Origin: Ustilago trichophora | Taxonomy: Eukaryota > Basidiomycota > Ustilaginomycetes > Ustilaginales > Ustilaginaceae | Reading direction: 5' to 3' | NCBI GenBank assembly: GCA_900323505.1 | Contig: OOIN01000017.1 | Location: 496,001 to 560,000 of the forward strand | DNA length: 64,000 nt | Shown: positions 10,048 through 19,222 of the stretch, in pieces | Layout of the letters: the number at the start of each line of letters is the position of its first letter | Position numbering within the stretch: the stretch's first letter is position 1 | Notes under the pieces: model-generated | The model's database searches: none | Told to the model about the DNA's origin: nothing | Seen by the model: the letters and a program-made list of their open reading frames with translations, nothing else | Position numbers and translations under genes: made by a program

Positions 10048-12150
10048 ATGCCAGAATCATCCGAAGCAGGACCAAGCACGGGTCCACCAGCACCATCACA
10101 ACATCAACAACGACCCAGCTCAACCACCATGTCGCGCAGGCGATCCTCCAGCACCCGTTCTGGCCGTTCTCGACCCGTACGCCCACGTGCCACCTCTTCC
10201 ATTAGCCAGCGCTCGGATATCAGCAACCTAAGCAGCGGGCTTCAACAGCTTTCATGGACGACCGGCGACTGTTTTGACTATGTCGATGATGATGCACGCA
10301 TAAGCGCCTTTTTGCACTGTCCCATTTGCTTGGGCCCATTCCTGGATCCGTATGCATCAACCCTTTGCTCCCATACTTTCTGCAAGCATTGCATCGCCAC
10401 CGCGCTCAGCGACAGCCCTCCCACTGATGAAGAAGAAGACCCGCTTGTAGCAGCAGCGAACAAGCGCTGTCCAACATGTCGCACCCCAGTCGAGCTATCC
10501 GACTTCCAACCTACGGCACTGCTCATCAAGAACATGGTCGACACCCTTCGTGTCCGCTGCCCAAACGCATCAAAAGGGTGCGAGTATGAGTGCGAGCGAC
10601 ACCTGCTCCGTGGTCACGTTTCTTCGGATTGCGCATACGAGTACGTGGATCAGAACTTGAACGAGGGAAAACGATGCGGATGCTCGGCCAAGGTCATGCG
10701 TAAGGATTGGGCTTCACATGAGATCGTCTGTCCGAAGCGCAAGGTGTCGTGTCCCACATGTGATGGAATCATGTGCGCGGATGAGATAAATGAGCATGCG
10801 GAAAAATGCTCTCCCGAACCGGCTAGCTGCGAGTACTGCGGATTGGAGACCATCAAGAGTCGGCTGTCGGGGCATATTGCTGACGGGTGTGAGGATGCGC
10901 CAGTGATGTGTCCACATGCTCAATTCGGGTGCGAATGGATCGGTCCAAGGAGACGTCTCCAGCGCTCACAAGATGCTGCAGGGAAAAGCACCAATCGAAC
11001 GCATCTCGACGACGAATGTCGCTTTGAACCCATCAAAGGCTTCTTCCACATCTTCACGCACCACCTTTCCCAACTCAAAGACGAGAATTTTGCCCTCAAG
11101 ACCCGGGTCGAGGATCTTGAAACCCGGCAGCAGGGTCAAGCGAGGCGAGTCGACGACTGCGTACATAGCTTGGGTAGCTGGTATCGTTCTGCTGGCGAGC
11201 TTCGCGGTAGTACTTTGGACCAAGCCAGGGCGAGCGGGTCGCAAGTTGGAGTGGATGGAGAGTGGGATGAGTTCCCCTTGGACGCCCAGAACTGGGAACG
11301 ATCTTTGAGTCAGCAAAGTCTTGGTGGTGGTATGCGACAGTCGAGGTCACATAGTGCGGGCGCTGTTGCGGGTGCAGGTGTGGATCTTGCTAGTTGGGCG
11401 AGGAGACAGTATGGGGAGTTGGAGGGCGGGCGGGGTACGCAGCATCAGCAGAGGTTTCCGAATATGGTGCCGGCGGGAGGGCCAGTTGAATATGCGAGTG
11501 GTTCATCGCAGAGATATTTGGCACCACCGGCGGCGGCGAGATCTATGCCAACCAGTACGATCCTGTCCTCGCTTGGTGGTCATTCCCCCTCTCCATCTCG
11601 CGAGCGCCCTTCATACCTGGACACTATCCCCATCACCCGTCGCAGCGGCTCAACTTCGACCCACACCCCTCTCGAACACCCCATCCTCCCTAGCACTCCA
11701 GCCATTTCACCTGGCAGCCACCTCTACCCTGCACTCAACACCCCCACCACCGATGATCATCTCTTAGATCGAACCCACCTCGACAGTGCGCTCTCCTCCC
11801 TAACCTCTACCCTCGCCGGTCTCTCCTCCGGTCTCTCTAGCCTAGACAAGCGCACAGAAGAAGGCCACATCGCGGCAGTGAAAGCCGGATTCGATGTGGG
11901 CAGGGTGCAGGAAGAAGTTGCGAGTTTGCGACACGGTTTGCACGCGGTGAGGATGCAAATTCATCAGTTGCTGATGCAGCAGCAAAGATATGCGCTTTTC
12001 AACTCTTCGCCAGGTGCGTTGAGTGCATTGGCGGGAAGAGAGGGTGAGGCTGGACCAAGTCAGGTCGTGGGAGTGGCTCAGGGAAATATGCCTTTACTCA
12101 GCCCTCCGCTGCTAAGACGCTGGGCTGGATTGGAACATACCAAACTTTAA
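10048..12150 (+). CDS. RING finger / TRAF-type zinc finger protein, probable E3 ubiquitin ligase
   Basis: A 700-residue protein. A Ser/Arg/Thr-rich N-terminus (1-65) precedes a C3HC4 RING finger (about residues 91-150): CPICLGPF, then CSHTFCKHCIA and CPTCRTPV, with a short acidic insert. TRAF-type zinc fingers follow (about 165-300), seen as repeated Cys/His pairs such as VRCPNASKGCEYECERHLL, VSCPTCDGI and ASCEYCGLE. A short coiled coil lies at about 340-365. The C-terminal half is low in complexity (Ser/Gly/Pro). RING plus TRAF fingers without a C-terminal MATH domain is a common fungal layout and points to ubiquitin ligase activity. The substrate is unknown. The gene is divergent from the tricalbin-like gene and convergent, with a 218-base gap, with the Avt1-type gene. 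Confidence 0.88.
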   Translation: MPESSEAGPSTGPPAPSQHQQRPSSTTMSRRRSSSTRSGRSRPVRPRATSSISQRSDISNLSSGLQQLSWTTGDCFDYVDDDARISAFLHCPICLGPFLDPYASTLCSHTFCKHCIATALSDSPPTDEEEDPLVAAANKRCPTCRTPVELSDFQPTALLIKNMVDTLRVRCPNASKGCEYECERHLLRGHVSSDCAYEYVDQNLNEGKRCGCSAKVMRKDWASHEIVCPKRKVSCPTCDGIMCADEINEHAEKCSPEPASCEYCGLETIKSRLSGHIADGCEDAPVMCPHAQFGCEWIGPRRRLQRSQDAAGKSTNRTHLDDECRFEPIKGFFHIFTHHLSQLKDENFALKTRVEDLETRQQGQARRVDDCVHSLGSWYRSAGELRGSTLDQARASGSQVGVDGEWDEFPLDAQNWERSLSQQSLGGGMRQSRSHSAGAVAGAGVDLASWARRQYGELEGGRGTQHQQRFPNMVPAGGPVEYASGSSQRYLAPPAAARSMPTSTILSSLGGHSPSPSRERPSYLDTIPITRRSGSTSTHTPLEHPILPSTPAISPGSHLYPALNTPTTDDHLLDRTHLDSALSSLTSTLAGLSSGLSSLDKRTEEGHIAAVKAGFDVGRVQEEVASLRHGLHAVRMQIHQLLMQQQRYALFNSSPGALSALAGREGEAGPSQVVGVAQGNMPLLSPPLLRRWAGLEHTKL

Positions 12151-12368
12151 ATCACTCCTCTCGTTCAATGAAATCTTGTCCTGTTGCTCAGCAAAAGGCA
12201 GCCAAAAGCGTTCGTTCAAGCTCCTCATCTTACAGACCGTGCATGCTTTGATTCTCGAACCTCCGCATCCATCCCAGGCAAAAAGAGAGTGCTTGAATTG
12301 CATCACAACAACACAGCTCGTTTCTCAATGACTGAGCTGTTCTACAGTACATCTACCACTTTTCGCTT

Positions 12369-14672
12369 CTATAAGAAAGCCCAAGCAGTGCCCGTAGCAG
12401 CCATAACGGCACTCATTGCCAAGATTCCTACATCCACAGCGATTCTCCACCCCCTCATCTCCGCACCAAAGAGCTTCAAATTGGCCAGCAGGGGACCAAA
12501 CACACAGGTAGCAAAAGCCAAAAAAGCTCCCAAAAAGGCCATCACCTGCTCAAACCCGGGCAAAACTACCGCGGTGAGGGTGATTAATGCGGTGAGGGCG
12601 ATTTTGAGGAACGTTTGTAGATTGTGGCGTGTACGCGGTTTGAGTTTGCTCGTCAAGGCCGCGGCGCGGAGCGAGATTGCGGAGTTGGAGAGCGGGTCCC
12701 CTTCAGAGATAGGGTGAAGCTCTGGCTCTGTCGTGTGAGAGGGTGCAGTGGTGGGGGTGGCGAATGATACTCGGCCTGCATTGGCGTTGTTGAGTGAGAC
12801 AGAGAGGGTCGTGTTGGTAGCTTCTGTTATCAGTTGTTGGTCTGTAGTATCTTGCCCTTCCACTCTTGAGCACTGTGCCTTGATAGATCTTGCAGCGCTG
12901 CTTCTCCTCCTTCCTTTTCCTAGCTTGTTCGCATCCACCCGTGCGGCTGTTTGGTCATCTATCCCCAGCAGAATCTCGAATGTCGTCTGAATCGGCCTCG
13001 TCGCAAGTGCAAACTTCGACAGCGGATTGATCACAATCAGCCAGATCGCTACGCTGTTCAGCACAACCGGGAAACCCTCTGTACGAGCTAGATCCTTGGT
13101 GATCTCATCCGAGACGTTGAGCCCGAACATGGCATAGCCGACCATTCCCATGCTGAGATAGAGGACGGTCGCTGCGACATAGGCAAGGTTGAGCATGCGT
13201 GGGAATTGACCGGGATCCTTCATGTCGCGTACGAGGGAAGGGATGATGGGGTGCGAGGAGAAGCCGGACATGATGAGTCCAAAGCTCAGAGGGAGGCGGT
13301 CCCAGCGTGGACCCAATGTGGTGGGCGCGGGGGAGAAGAGGCTTCCTGGTGCATCTCGTTTGATGAGGCCATCGGAAATGACAACGACAACGAGGGTGAA
13401 GGTGGAAACGATGCCGATGACCGAGATGGGCGAGAGGAATTTGAGCGGTAAGAAAACGGTGGGGAGCACCAAGCAGTAGCCGAGGATCTTGAACGCGGCC
13501 GGGGCGACTTCAGGGAAGATGGCTGCCATCGAATCGCCAAATAGGATGATGAGGGCTACACTGACAGCCCACAGCTCGAGGCAGAAGAAGAGGCTGATCA
13601 GGATTCGCGCCGACGGGCCAAACGCGTAACTTCCAATGTCGGCGTAGGTGCGAAGAGAGGGTTCTTTGGACATGATTTTGGCCAAGACTTTGCCGGTGTA
13701 GTTGGTGAGAAGGCCGCAGACGAGGAAGAGGACCGTTCCGCCGATCCAGCCTGCATATGAAAAAGCGAGAGGAAGAGCGAGGATTCCCACTCCGACTAGG
13801 GCGTTGACCGTATTGAACCAAGATTGCAGCAAGGTGCTGTTGCCCAGTTCCAGTGGTTGGTAGCCCGACTCGGATCGAGCCGAAACGGCACCAGATTCAG
13901 AAGCACGCCCGAGTGCACCATACGAGTTGGGTTTGTTCTTTCCCAAGGACGCATCCGATGCACGAGGGCGCGAGAGCAACGGTGTTGCTTCCGAGTCTTT
14001 GCCTCGGTGTTGAGCTTGTTCAGCTTCATCTTCCGCGAACGGGTCTCGCAGGACGTCACCAGCAGCTGAGACACCTGAAGCAGTGGAAATGCGGTTGGGG
14101 TTGAGCTTGCTATTGGAAGCTCTTTCTCTTGGCCCAGCCAAGCGCTTAGGACTCCTGCTGCGGCTACGACTCCTCTCGTCCTCATCGGCACTCTCCAGCT
14201 GCTCCAGCCTCCTGTCTCTCGCTTTGGAGCCTCTTCTGCGTGATCTCTGCGTCGCATTGGGCGGTAATGCCTCGCCTTCCCACTCGAACTCGTCCGACGG
14301 TCCAAATCTTGCATCGCTCGCCATCGAAGCCGTGTCAGCATCTGTATCCGCATCCGTCCCCGATCTGGAGTGAGATGTACTCCCATCGTATTCGGACTCT
14401 TCGTCTTCAGAAATGTACTCCCGGTCATCGTCGTACAAGCTATCCCCTTCTTCGAGATCTTGCCCCGCCCAGCGTCGTTCGACAAAGGAAGGCGAGGTAG
14501 CGATATTGTTGCCGTAGAAAGCTTGCGAGCGAGAGTAGGACCAGACGAGGTCAAGACTGCTGCGCCATGCTGGTTGTTGGTTGTCACCTCCTCCGCCGCC
14601 CCGACCGCGAGAGCTGGCGTGAGCGGCGTCGCGGGGCACAGGGATGCCCTTGTTGTTGGTACGCGCTGGCAT
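12369..14672 (-). CDS. Avt1-type vacuolar amino acid transporter (AAAP family)
   Basis: A 767-residue protein. The first 280 residues are hydrophilic and Ser/Asp/Glu-rich. The transporter core opens with the family signature around FNTVNALVGVGILALPLAF and continues with about eleven hydrophobic segments to the C-terminus. A long hydrophilic loop (about 575-675) interrupts the last segments. Long acidic N-termini and this core match Avt1 of yeasts, which exchanges protons for neutral amino acids at the vacuole membrane. A location at the vacuole is inferred from the family. The last segment ends almost at the stop codon. The gene is convergent with the RING-TRAF gene. Confidence 0.9.
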   Translation of the reverse strand: MPARTNNKGIPVPRDAAHASSRGRGGGGGDNQQPAWRSSLDLVWSYSRSQAFYGNNIATSPSFVERRWAGQDLEEGDSLYDDDREYISEDEESEYDGSTSHSRSGTDADTDADTASMASDARFGPSDEFEWEGEALPPNATQRSRRRGSKARDRRLEQLESADEDERSRSRSRSPKRLAGPRERASNSKLNPNRISTASGVSAAGDVLRDPFAEDEAEQAQHRGKDSEATPLLSRPRASDASLGKNKPNSYGALGRASESGAVSARSESGYQPLELGNSTLLQSWFNTVNALVGVGILALPLAFSYAGWIGGTVLFLVCGLLTNYTGKVLAKIMSKEPSLRTYADIGSYAFGPSARILISLFFCLELWAVSVALIILFGDSMAAIFPEVAPAAFKILGYCLVLPTVFLPLKFLSPISVIGIVSTFTLVVVVISDGLIKRDAPGSLFSPAPTTLGPRWDRLPLSFGLIMSGFSSHPIIPSLVRDMKDPGQFPRMLNLAYVAATVLYLSMGMVGYAMFGLNVSDEITKDLARTEGFPVVLNSVAIWLIVINPLSKFALATRPIQTTFEILLGIDDQTAARVDANKLGKGRRRSSAARSIKAQCSRVEGQDTTDQQLITEATNTTLSVSLNNANAGRVSFATPTTAPSHTTEPELHPISEGDPLSNSAISLRAAALTSKLKPRTRHNLQTFLKIALTALITLTAVVLPGFEQVMAFLGAFLAFATCVFGPLLANLKLFGAEMRGWRIAVDVGILAMSAVMAATGTAWAFL

Positions 14673-15933
14673 GCCGTCTTAGGGGAGCTGCATTCTATGA
14701 ACGAACAGATTCGATATGTAGCTGTCCAGCTGTGGGTGCTGAGTGGGATTGACTCGAGTTGACGTGAAAACGATGCCTAGCCAAGCGTTGAAATCAGCGT
14801 CGCAGCCGATTCGGACAATTCGAAGAGAATTGTCGGTGAAGTGAAGAATAGGAAGGAAACGATGATCTTTCTCTTCTCTCCCCTGTCTTCCCTTTCCGTC
14901 TTTGTTTGTCAATCCAAGATTCGGAAGATTCCGAACAGGTGCAAGGTGATGCTGGTGGCGGGGGATGAACAGAACAAACCAATCAAACCAACTCCACCTG
15001 CTCAACTGTCCTGATTGATTGGGATTGTAATTGTGATTGTGACAGTGTGAAGTGTGTTTCGATTTGTGCCAAGGCCTGACTCGGACTCTGTGAGCGTTGC
15101 CTGCTGCGTGTTGCGTGTTGGGTGTGGGGTTCAGCTGCAACAATCAAAATCGCGGTGGAGTCAAACGGGACTTGATTGGACAGGCCTGGACTTTGGAAGA
15201 GATAAAGCTGGAGCTGCAGACGGCGATTTGGCAGGGTTGCAGTCTACAGCTTCTCGCTTCGGCTGTTTATTTTGAAATTTCGAGAAACCTCTCTCTCTCT
15301 CTCTCTCTCTTTGTCTCGCTCCAAAACCACATGCTCCCACATGCGCGTCTTCTTCGTCTTCTTCTTTCCCGATGTCACAGACAGTAGAAAGAGAGAGGTG
15401 TAGGACAACAGACGAAGTGGGTAGGAGAAACTTCGTAAAGATGGCACTGAACCCCTGTGTTCGTGATTTGATTTTGGTTCGACCGAGCTTCGAGCGAAGG
15501 CGGCAACTCACACGAGCACACGAACAAGCTTTGTTTTGCTCGTGCATGCCCTTGTGACCGCAGAAGCTTGTACAGTAAGTCGACGCTTTCTCGGCCGTCG
15601 TCTACTCTCTATCTCAGACACACACGGCCAATTCAGCGGGCAATATTGGCTCTTCCCGCCCGCCTGTTTGATGGGGTCTGCTTTCTTCTCACCCACACTC
15701 CGCTTTCCGCCACTCTTTCTCCGTGTGCTGCTGCAACTCACGCGCACAAAATGCATCCTCGGATCGTGGTCCCCACACAGGAGCATGCATGCTTGCAGCA
15801 GACTCACTTTGTACTGTACTCACATCGCGGCTACTTGAACGGAACTGCATCATTCAACGAGCTCTTCAAAATCGCGATCAAGTCACACAGTATCCAGGAC
15901 AGAACTTTCATTGCGAGCTAAAGTCTAGCGCTT
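14673..15933. other. Intergenic region, 1.26 kb
   Basis: It holds the upstream region of the Avt1-type gene and the 3' flank of the dipeptidase gene. It contains a GTGA/ATTGT-rich stretch (15026-15049) and a CT repeat (15289-15310). No supported gene was seen. Confidence 0.5.
15289..15310. repeat. (CT)11 microsatellite
   Basis: An uninterrupted run of eleven CT units in intergenic DNA. Confidence 0.9.
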
Positions 15934-17367
15934 CTAGTTGATAGCAGCAATCTCGTGCAGGTAGACACCGAGCAGCTTGCTACCCTCGATGTAGTTGGAA
16001 ATGTCGAGCTTCTCGTTAATTGAGTGAGCGCCATCGTCGCTCCTTCCCATGGGCAGCAAGAGCACGTTCTTCTGCAGCGTATCGGCAAAGGTGAGCGTAA
16101 CGGGGATCGAGCCGCCTTCACGTGTAAGGTCGGGCTTGACACCGTAGATGGTCTCGGTAGCCTTGATGGCAGCTTCGTAGTTCCAGTGATTAGGATCGGC
16201 CAACCAGGGCTTACCTCCGTGTTCGCTGGTGATGTTCATCGTGTTCTTGCTGCCGATCTTGGCGAATTCGTCGTTGACATACTTGGTAACGAGCTCGTTG
16301 ACTTTCTCGGGGGTCATGTCAGGGACGAGACGAAGAGAGAATTTGCCGACGACCTTGGCGGGGATGACGGTCTTTGTTCCTGGTTCGGAGAACGCTCCCT
16401 CAATGCCGTGCAGCGAGAGACAGGGGTATCGCATTCGGCCCATGAGGACGGCAGCCTTGTCGTCGCTGACAGTAGTCTGGCTGCCAGTGGCACCCTCAAT
16501 GTCAGAAAGCGAAAAGTCCATAACATCGTATCGCTTGCGCTCCTCATCAGTCAGAGGTGCAACGAGCTCCTTGATACCCGGGATCAAGATCTCACCCTTG
16601 GCAGTAACGAGCTTCGACATGATTGTGAAGAGATCGGTCATAGGCTCGTGGACAACACCGCCAAAGACACCAGAGTGCAGATCACGGGCAGGTCCAGAAA
16701 TGGCGAGCTTGAAGTAGGCGATACCACGGAGACCATGGGTAAGGCAGGGCTTCTGAGTGCCCAACCAGTAGTTGTCCGAGATGCAAACAGCATCAACACC
16801 CTGGAAGAACGAGTCCTTCTCAGCGGCGATGAGCTCATCGAGGCCGACACTTCCGCTCTCCTCCATACCCTCGAAGCAGAACTTGAGGTTGACGGGCATG
16901 TCGATACCAGCCTGCTGGTGAGCCTCGATAGCATTGAGCCAGCCGAGGATAGGGCCCTTGTCATCAGTGGATCCGCGGCCGTACATGCGGCCGGTCTTTT
17001 CGTCAGTGATCAGCTCGAAAGGCTCCGTGTCCCAGCCATCCGACTTGAGTGCGGGCTGTACGTCAAAGTGACCGTATACGAGGATGGTCTTCTTCTTGGG
17101 GTCCTTGCCGAGATCTCCGAGGATGACGGGGGGCAGCTCGATCTCCTGTCCGTCAAGGACCTGCTTTCCGAGTGGCTTGAGCTCAGCAGTGGCACCGAGC
17201 GACTTGAGCTCAGCCAGCAACCAGTCGGCCATCTCGAAGCAGTGCTTGCGATAAGCGGCATCACCAGAGACCGAAGGGATCGAAACGGCCTTGGCAAGAC
17301 GGTCGATCAGACCAGCCTTGTTGGCGTCGATCTGCGAGATGAATTTCTTCTGCTCTGCGGTGGCCAT
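15934..17367 (-). CDS. DUG1: Dug1-type Cys-Gly metallodipeptidase (M20 family)
   Basis: A 477-residue protein of the M20 carnosinase/CNDP2-like family. Di-zinc site residues are visible: His100 and Asp102 in YGHFDVQPA, Asp135 in GRGSTDDKGP, the catalytic Glu169-Glu170 pair in GMEESGS, Asp198 in ISDNYW, and His448 in SDDGAHS. Fungal Dug1 cleaves Cys-Gly and other dipeptides and works in glutathione breakdown. I chose the ATG at 17367 because it gives the normal family length and N-terminus. The frame stays open 38 codons further upstream, to an ATG at 17481. That extension is hydrophobic with a few Arg/Lys and could be a presequence or just leader. Codon bias is strong, and a long open frame on the opposite strand is only a shadow of that bias. 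Confidence 0.93.
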   Translation of the reverse strand: MATAEQKKFISQIDANKAGLIDRLAKAVSIPSVSGDAAYRKHCFEMADWLLAELKSLGATAELKPLGKQVLDGQEIELPPVILGDLGKDPKKKTILVYGHFDVQPALKSDGWDTEPFELITDEKTGRMYGRGSTDDKGPILGWLNAIEAHQQAGIDMPVNLKFCFEGMEESGSVGLDELIAAEKDSFFQGVDAVCISDNYWLGTQKPCLTHGLRGIAYFKLAISGPARDLHSGVFGGVVHEPMTDLFTIMSKLVTAKGEILIPGIKELVAPLTDEERKRYDVMDFSLSDIEGATGSQTTVSDDKAAVLMGRMRYPCLSLHGIEGAFSEPGTKTVIPAKVVGKFSLRLVPDMTPEKVNELVTKYVNDEFAKIGSKNTMNITSEHGGKPWLADPNHWNYEAAIKATETIYGVKPDLTREGGSIPVTLTFADTLQKNVLLLPMGRSDDGAHSINEKLDISNYIEGSKLLGVYLHEIAAIN

Positions 17368-18008
17368 CTTTGTCTGTGTTTGTGGGGGATGGATGGAGGT
17401 GGTGGTAAGAAGGAGGGGAAGGAAGGATGGTCGAACGACAGTTGAGAAGCCAAAGATAAGCTGTTTCTTGTCTCGGGGCACATACCAAAAATTTCAATTT
17501 CTCGGAACGTGAGTGGCTCGACCGTATCTGCACAAGACAGCGACTCTGTTCCTGTGGCTTCTTTTTCTTGTCCTTGTGACGCAGAGGCTTACTGGCTTTC
17601 GCATTTACCGGGCTCAGAGATACGAGTTGAGCCAAACATCACACAGCGTCGTTATCAGCCAAAGTGCTCTCTTGAGGCACTTGAATTGCTCTTTGTTGAC
17701 CCTCCCAACCATCGCACGCTGCGTTTCTACCATCATGCTGTCCGACATCGTCGCAATGGAAGATTATTTCAAGTCATCTGACGCTGCAGTTTGCCAACGT
17801 AAGGCGCAGCTGCAGCCGCCTTTCTTGAGCGTGTGTTGCAGTTCTAATTTTCGCTACTTTCTGACTCCACCATCACAAAGAACGCGCGCTCAAGCCACCA
17901 TCATCTGCGACCATCTTGAACAACTCTTTCCATTATCAAGCTTGGGCGAACACGAGCATCGGCTACCGAGCTCCAAACTTACTTTGTGCCCACAGCCAAT
18001 CATCCACA
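17368..18008. other. Divergent intergenic region, 0.64 kb
   Basis: A shared upstream region for the dipeptidase gene (minus) and the TRAPP subunit gene (plus). The plus-strand open frame at 17513-18118 runs into exon 1 and the intron of the TRAPP gene in another frame and is not counted as a gene. Confidence 0.5.
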
Positions 18009-18696
18009 ATGTCTTCTTCCTCTCCAAGAATAGTAAGTCTACCCACCCTGCCCACGCCAACCTCCGCCATCATCCTTTGCTGACCCCCTCCTGCTTCCGT
18101 CATCACAGCAAGCCCTAGCGATCATCTCCCCTCGCAATGGCCCCATATACATGCGTCAGTCCGGTCCATCCATATCCGAACCCTCTCCTCACGCTGCCGA
18201 CCTCCGATACCACTACTTTGCGCACGCAGCCCTCGACGTCATGGACGAGCGCAGCGCCTCCTCTTCACGGACCAATGCTGAGCAGTACCTCGGTTTGCTA
18301 TACACGCTCGAAGATGTGGCGATCTACGGTTTCCAGACCTGCACACGGCTGCGAATTTTATTGATGCTGTCGTTGACCGATCATGCAGTCAGGGACATCG
18401 ATATGCTGACGCTTTTCAAGGCGATCTATTCGGCGTGGTTGAAGTACTCTGCGAATCCTTTTCACTCTTTGCCGCCGACACATTTTGCGAAGAGCACAGA
18501 CACGGAGGATGAGTCGGGAAGGGTGCAAAGGGAGCTAGAGCAGAGGCAGACGGCAGGTCAGCCAGTCAATTGTCGACAAATTAAAAGCGCGGCGTTTGAC
18601 GCCAGGATCGACCGTATCGTGTTTGGCTCCTCCAAAACGACATCGGCAAGCAACACAGCGGCAAGAACAGCAGCACCTGTAACGGCCACCCGATAA
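18009..18696 (+). CDS. TRAPP complex subunit, Tca17/TRAPPC2L type (two exons)
   Basis: Rebuilt by splicing. Exon 1 is only 24 bases (18009-18032, MSSSSPRI). A 76-base intron follows (GTAAGT at 18033, CACAG ending at 18108), and exon 2 runs 18109-18696. The junction restores QALAIISPRNGPIYMRQ, the first strand of the sedlin (longin-like) fold, where TRAPPC2L proteins read 'xxIIGPxNxPLYI'. The product has 203 residues against about 140-150 in human and yeast; the extra length is an acidic/Gln-rich stretch near residues 130-160. The central part (YLGLLYTLEDVAIYGFQTCT) fits the family. TRAPP complexes act as exchange factors for Rab GTPases at the Golgi. Without splicing, the frame would start at the ATG at 18151 and lose the first strand, so the two-exon model is preferred. 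Confidence 0.85.
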
Positions 18697-19222
18697 ATAT
18701 ACCAACCTTCACTTGCCCTTCATCTGTACAATATCTGCAATAGCACACCGTGTACCATTCCGACTGTGCATGTCAAGCGTTTCTCAACGCCCGCTTTGAG
18801 CACAGTGGGATCGCGTATCCATTCCCCCTTTATATGGTCCAAAGGAGATGCCAAGCGATAAAAGCCGCTCTCAGCCGTCCCTTCGCTGCTCTTAATCATC
18901 TCACAGCATCGGAAAGCCCAGAGATGCAGGCTGCATGGCACCCAACACAATCCTCCTCGACCTAGATCAAACCCCCCCAAAACACCGGTTTACGAACCAC
19001 CCTCCCATCCAGTCGCCTTCGATTGAGCCGCCACAAACAGCTTGCAGTGTGGTGTGCACAGATACGGGCGTCACATCTTTCTCCTACCCCGAGTCCTCGT
19101 GTGCTCGCTATGATCGAATCAAGAGCAAGGCAAGAAGAGCTATATAGGGTGTATTGTCTAGATATACATGTCGAGCAAATGAGAAGATTTCTAAAAGTCT
19201 AAAGTGTGGTCATGGTGCGGGT
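18697..19222. other. Convergent intergenic region, 0.53 kb
   Basis: This lies between the ends of the TRAPP subunit and photolyase genes. I see no supported gene or RNA in it. Confidence 0.5.

Noticed and set aside
15465..15490. A tRNA-like GGTTCGA B-box match
   Set aside because: No matching A box or cloverleaf could be folded around it; the other GGTTCGA matches (near 8815 and 46050) fail in the same way.
16024..17445. A 473-codon open frame opposite the Dug1-type gene
   Set aside because: Same codon-bias shadow; the dipeptidase frame holds all metal ligands.
17513..18118. A 201-codon plus-strand open frame between Dug1 and the TRAPP gene
   Set aside because: It overlaps exon 1 and the intron of the TRAPP gene in another frame, has no domain and no codon bias.
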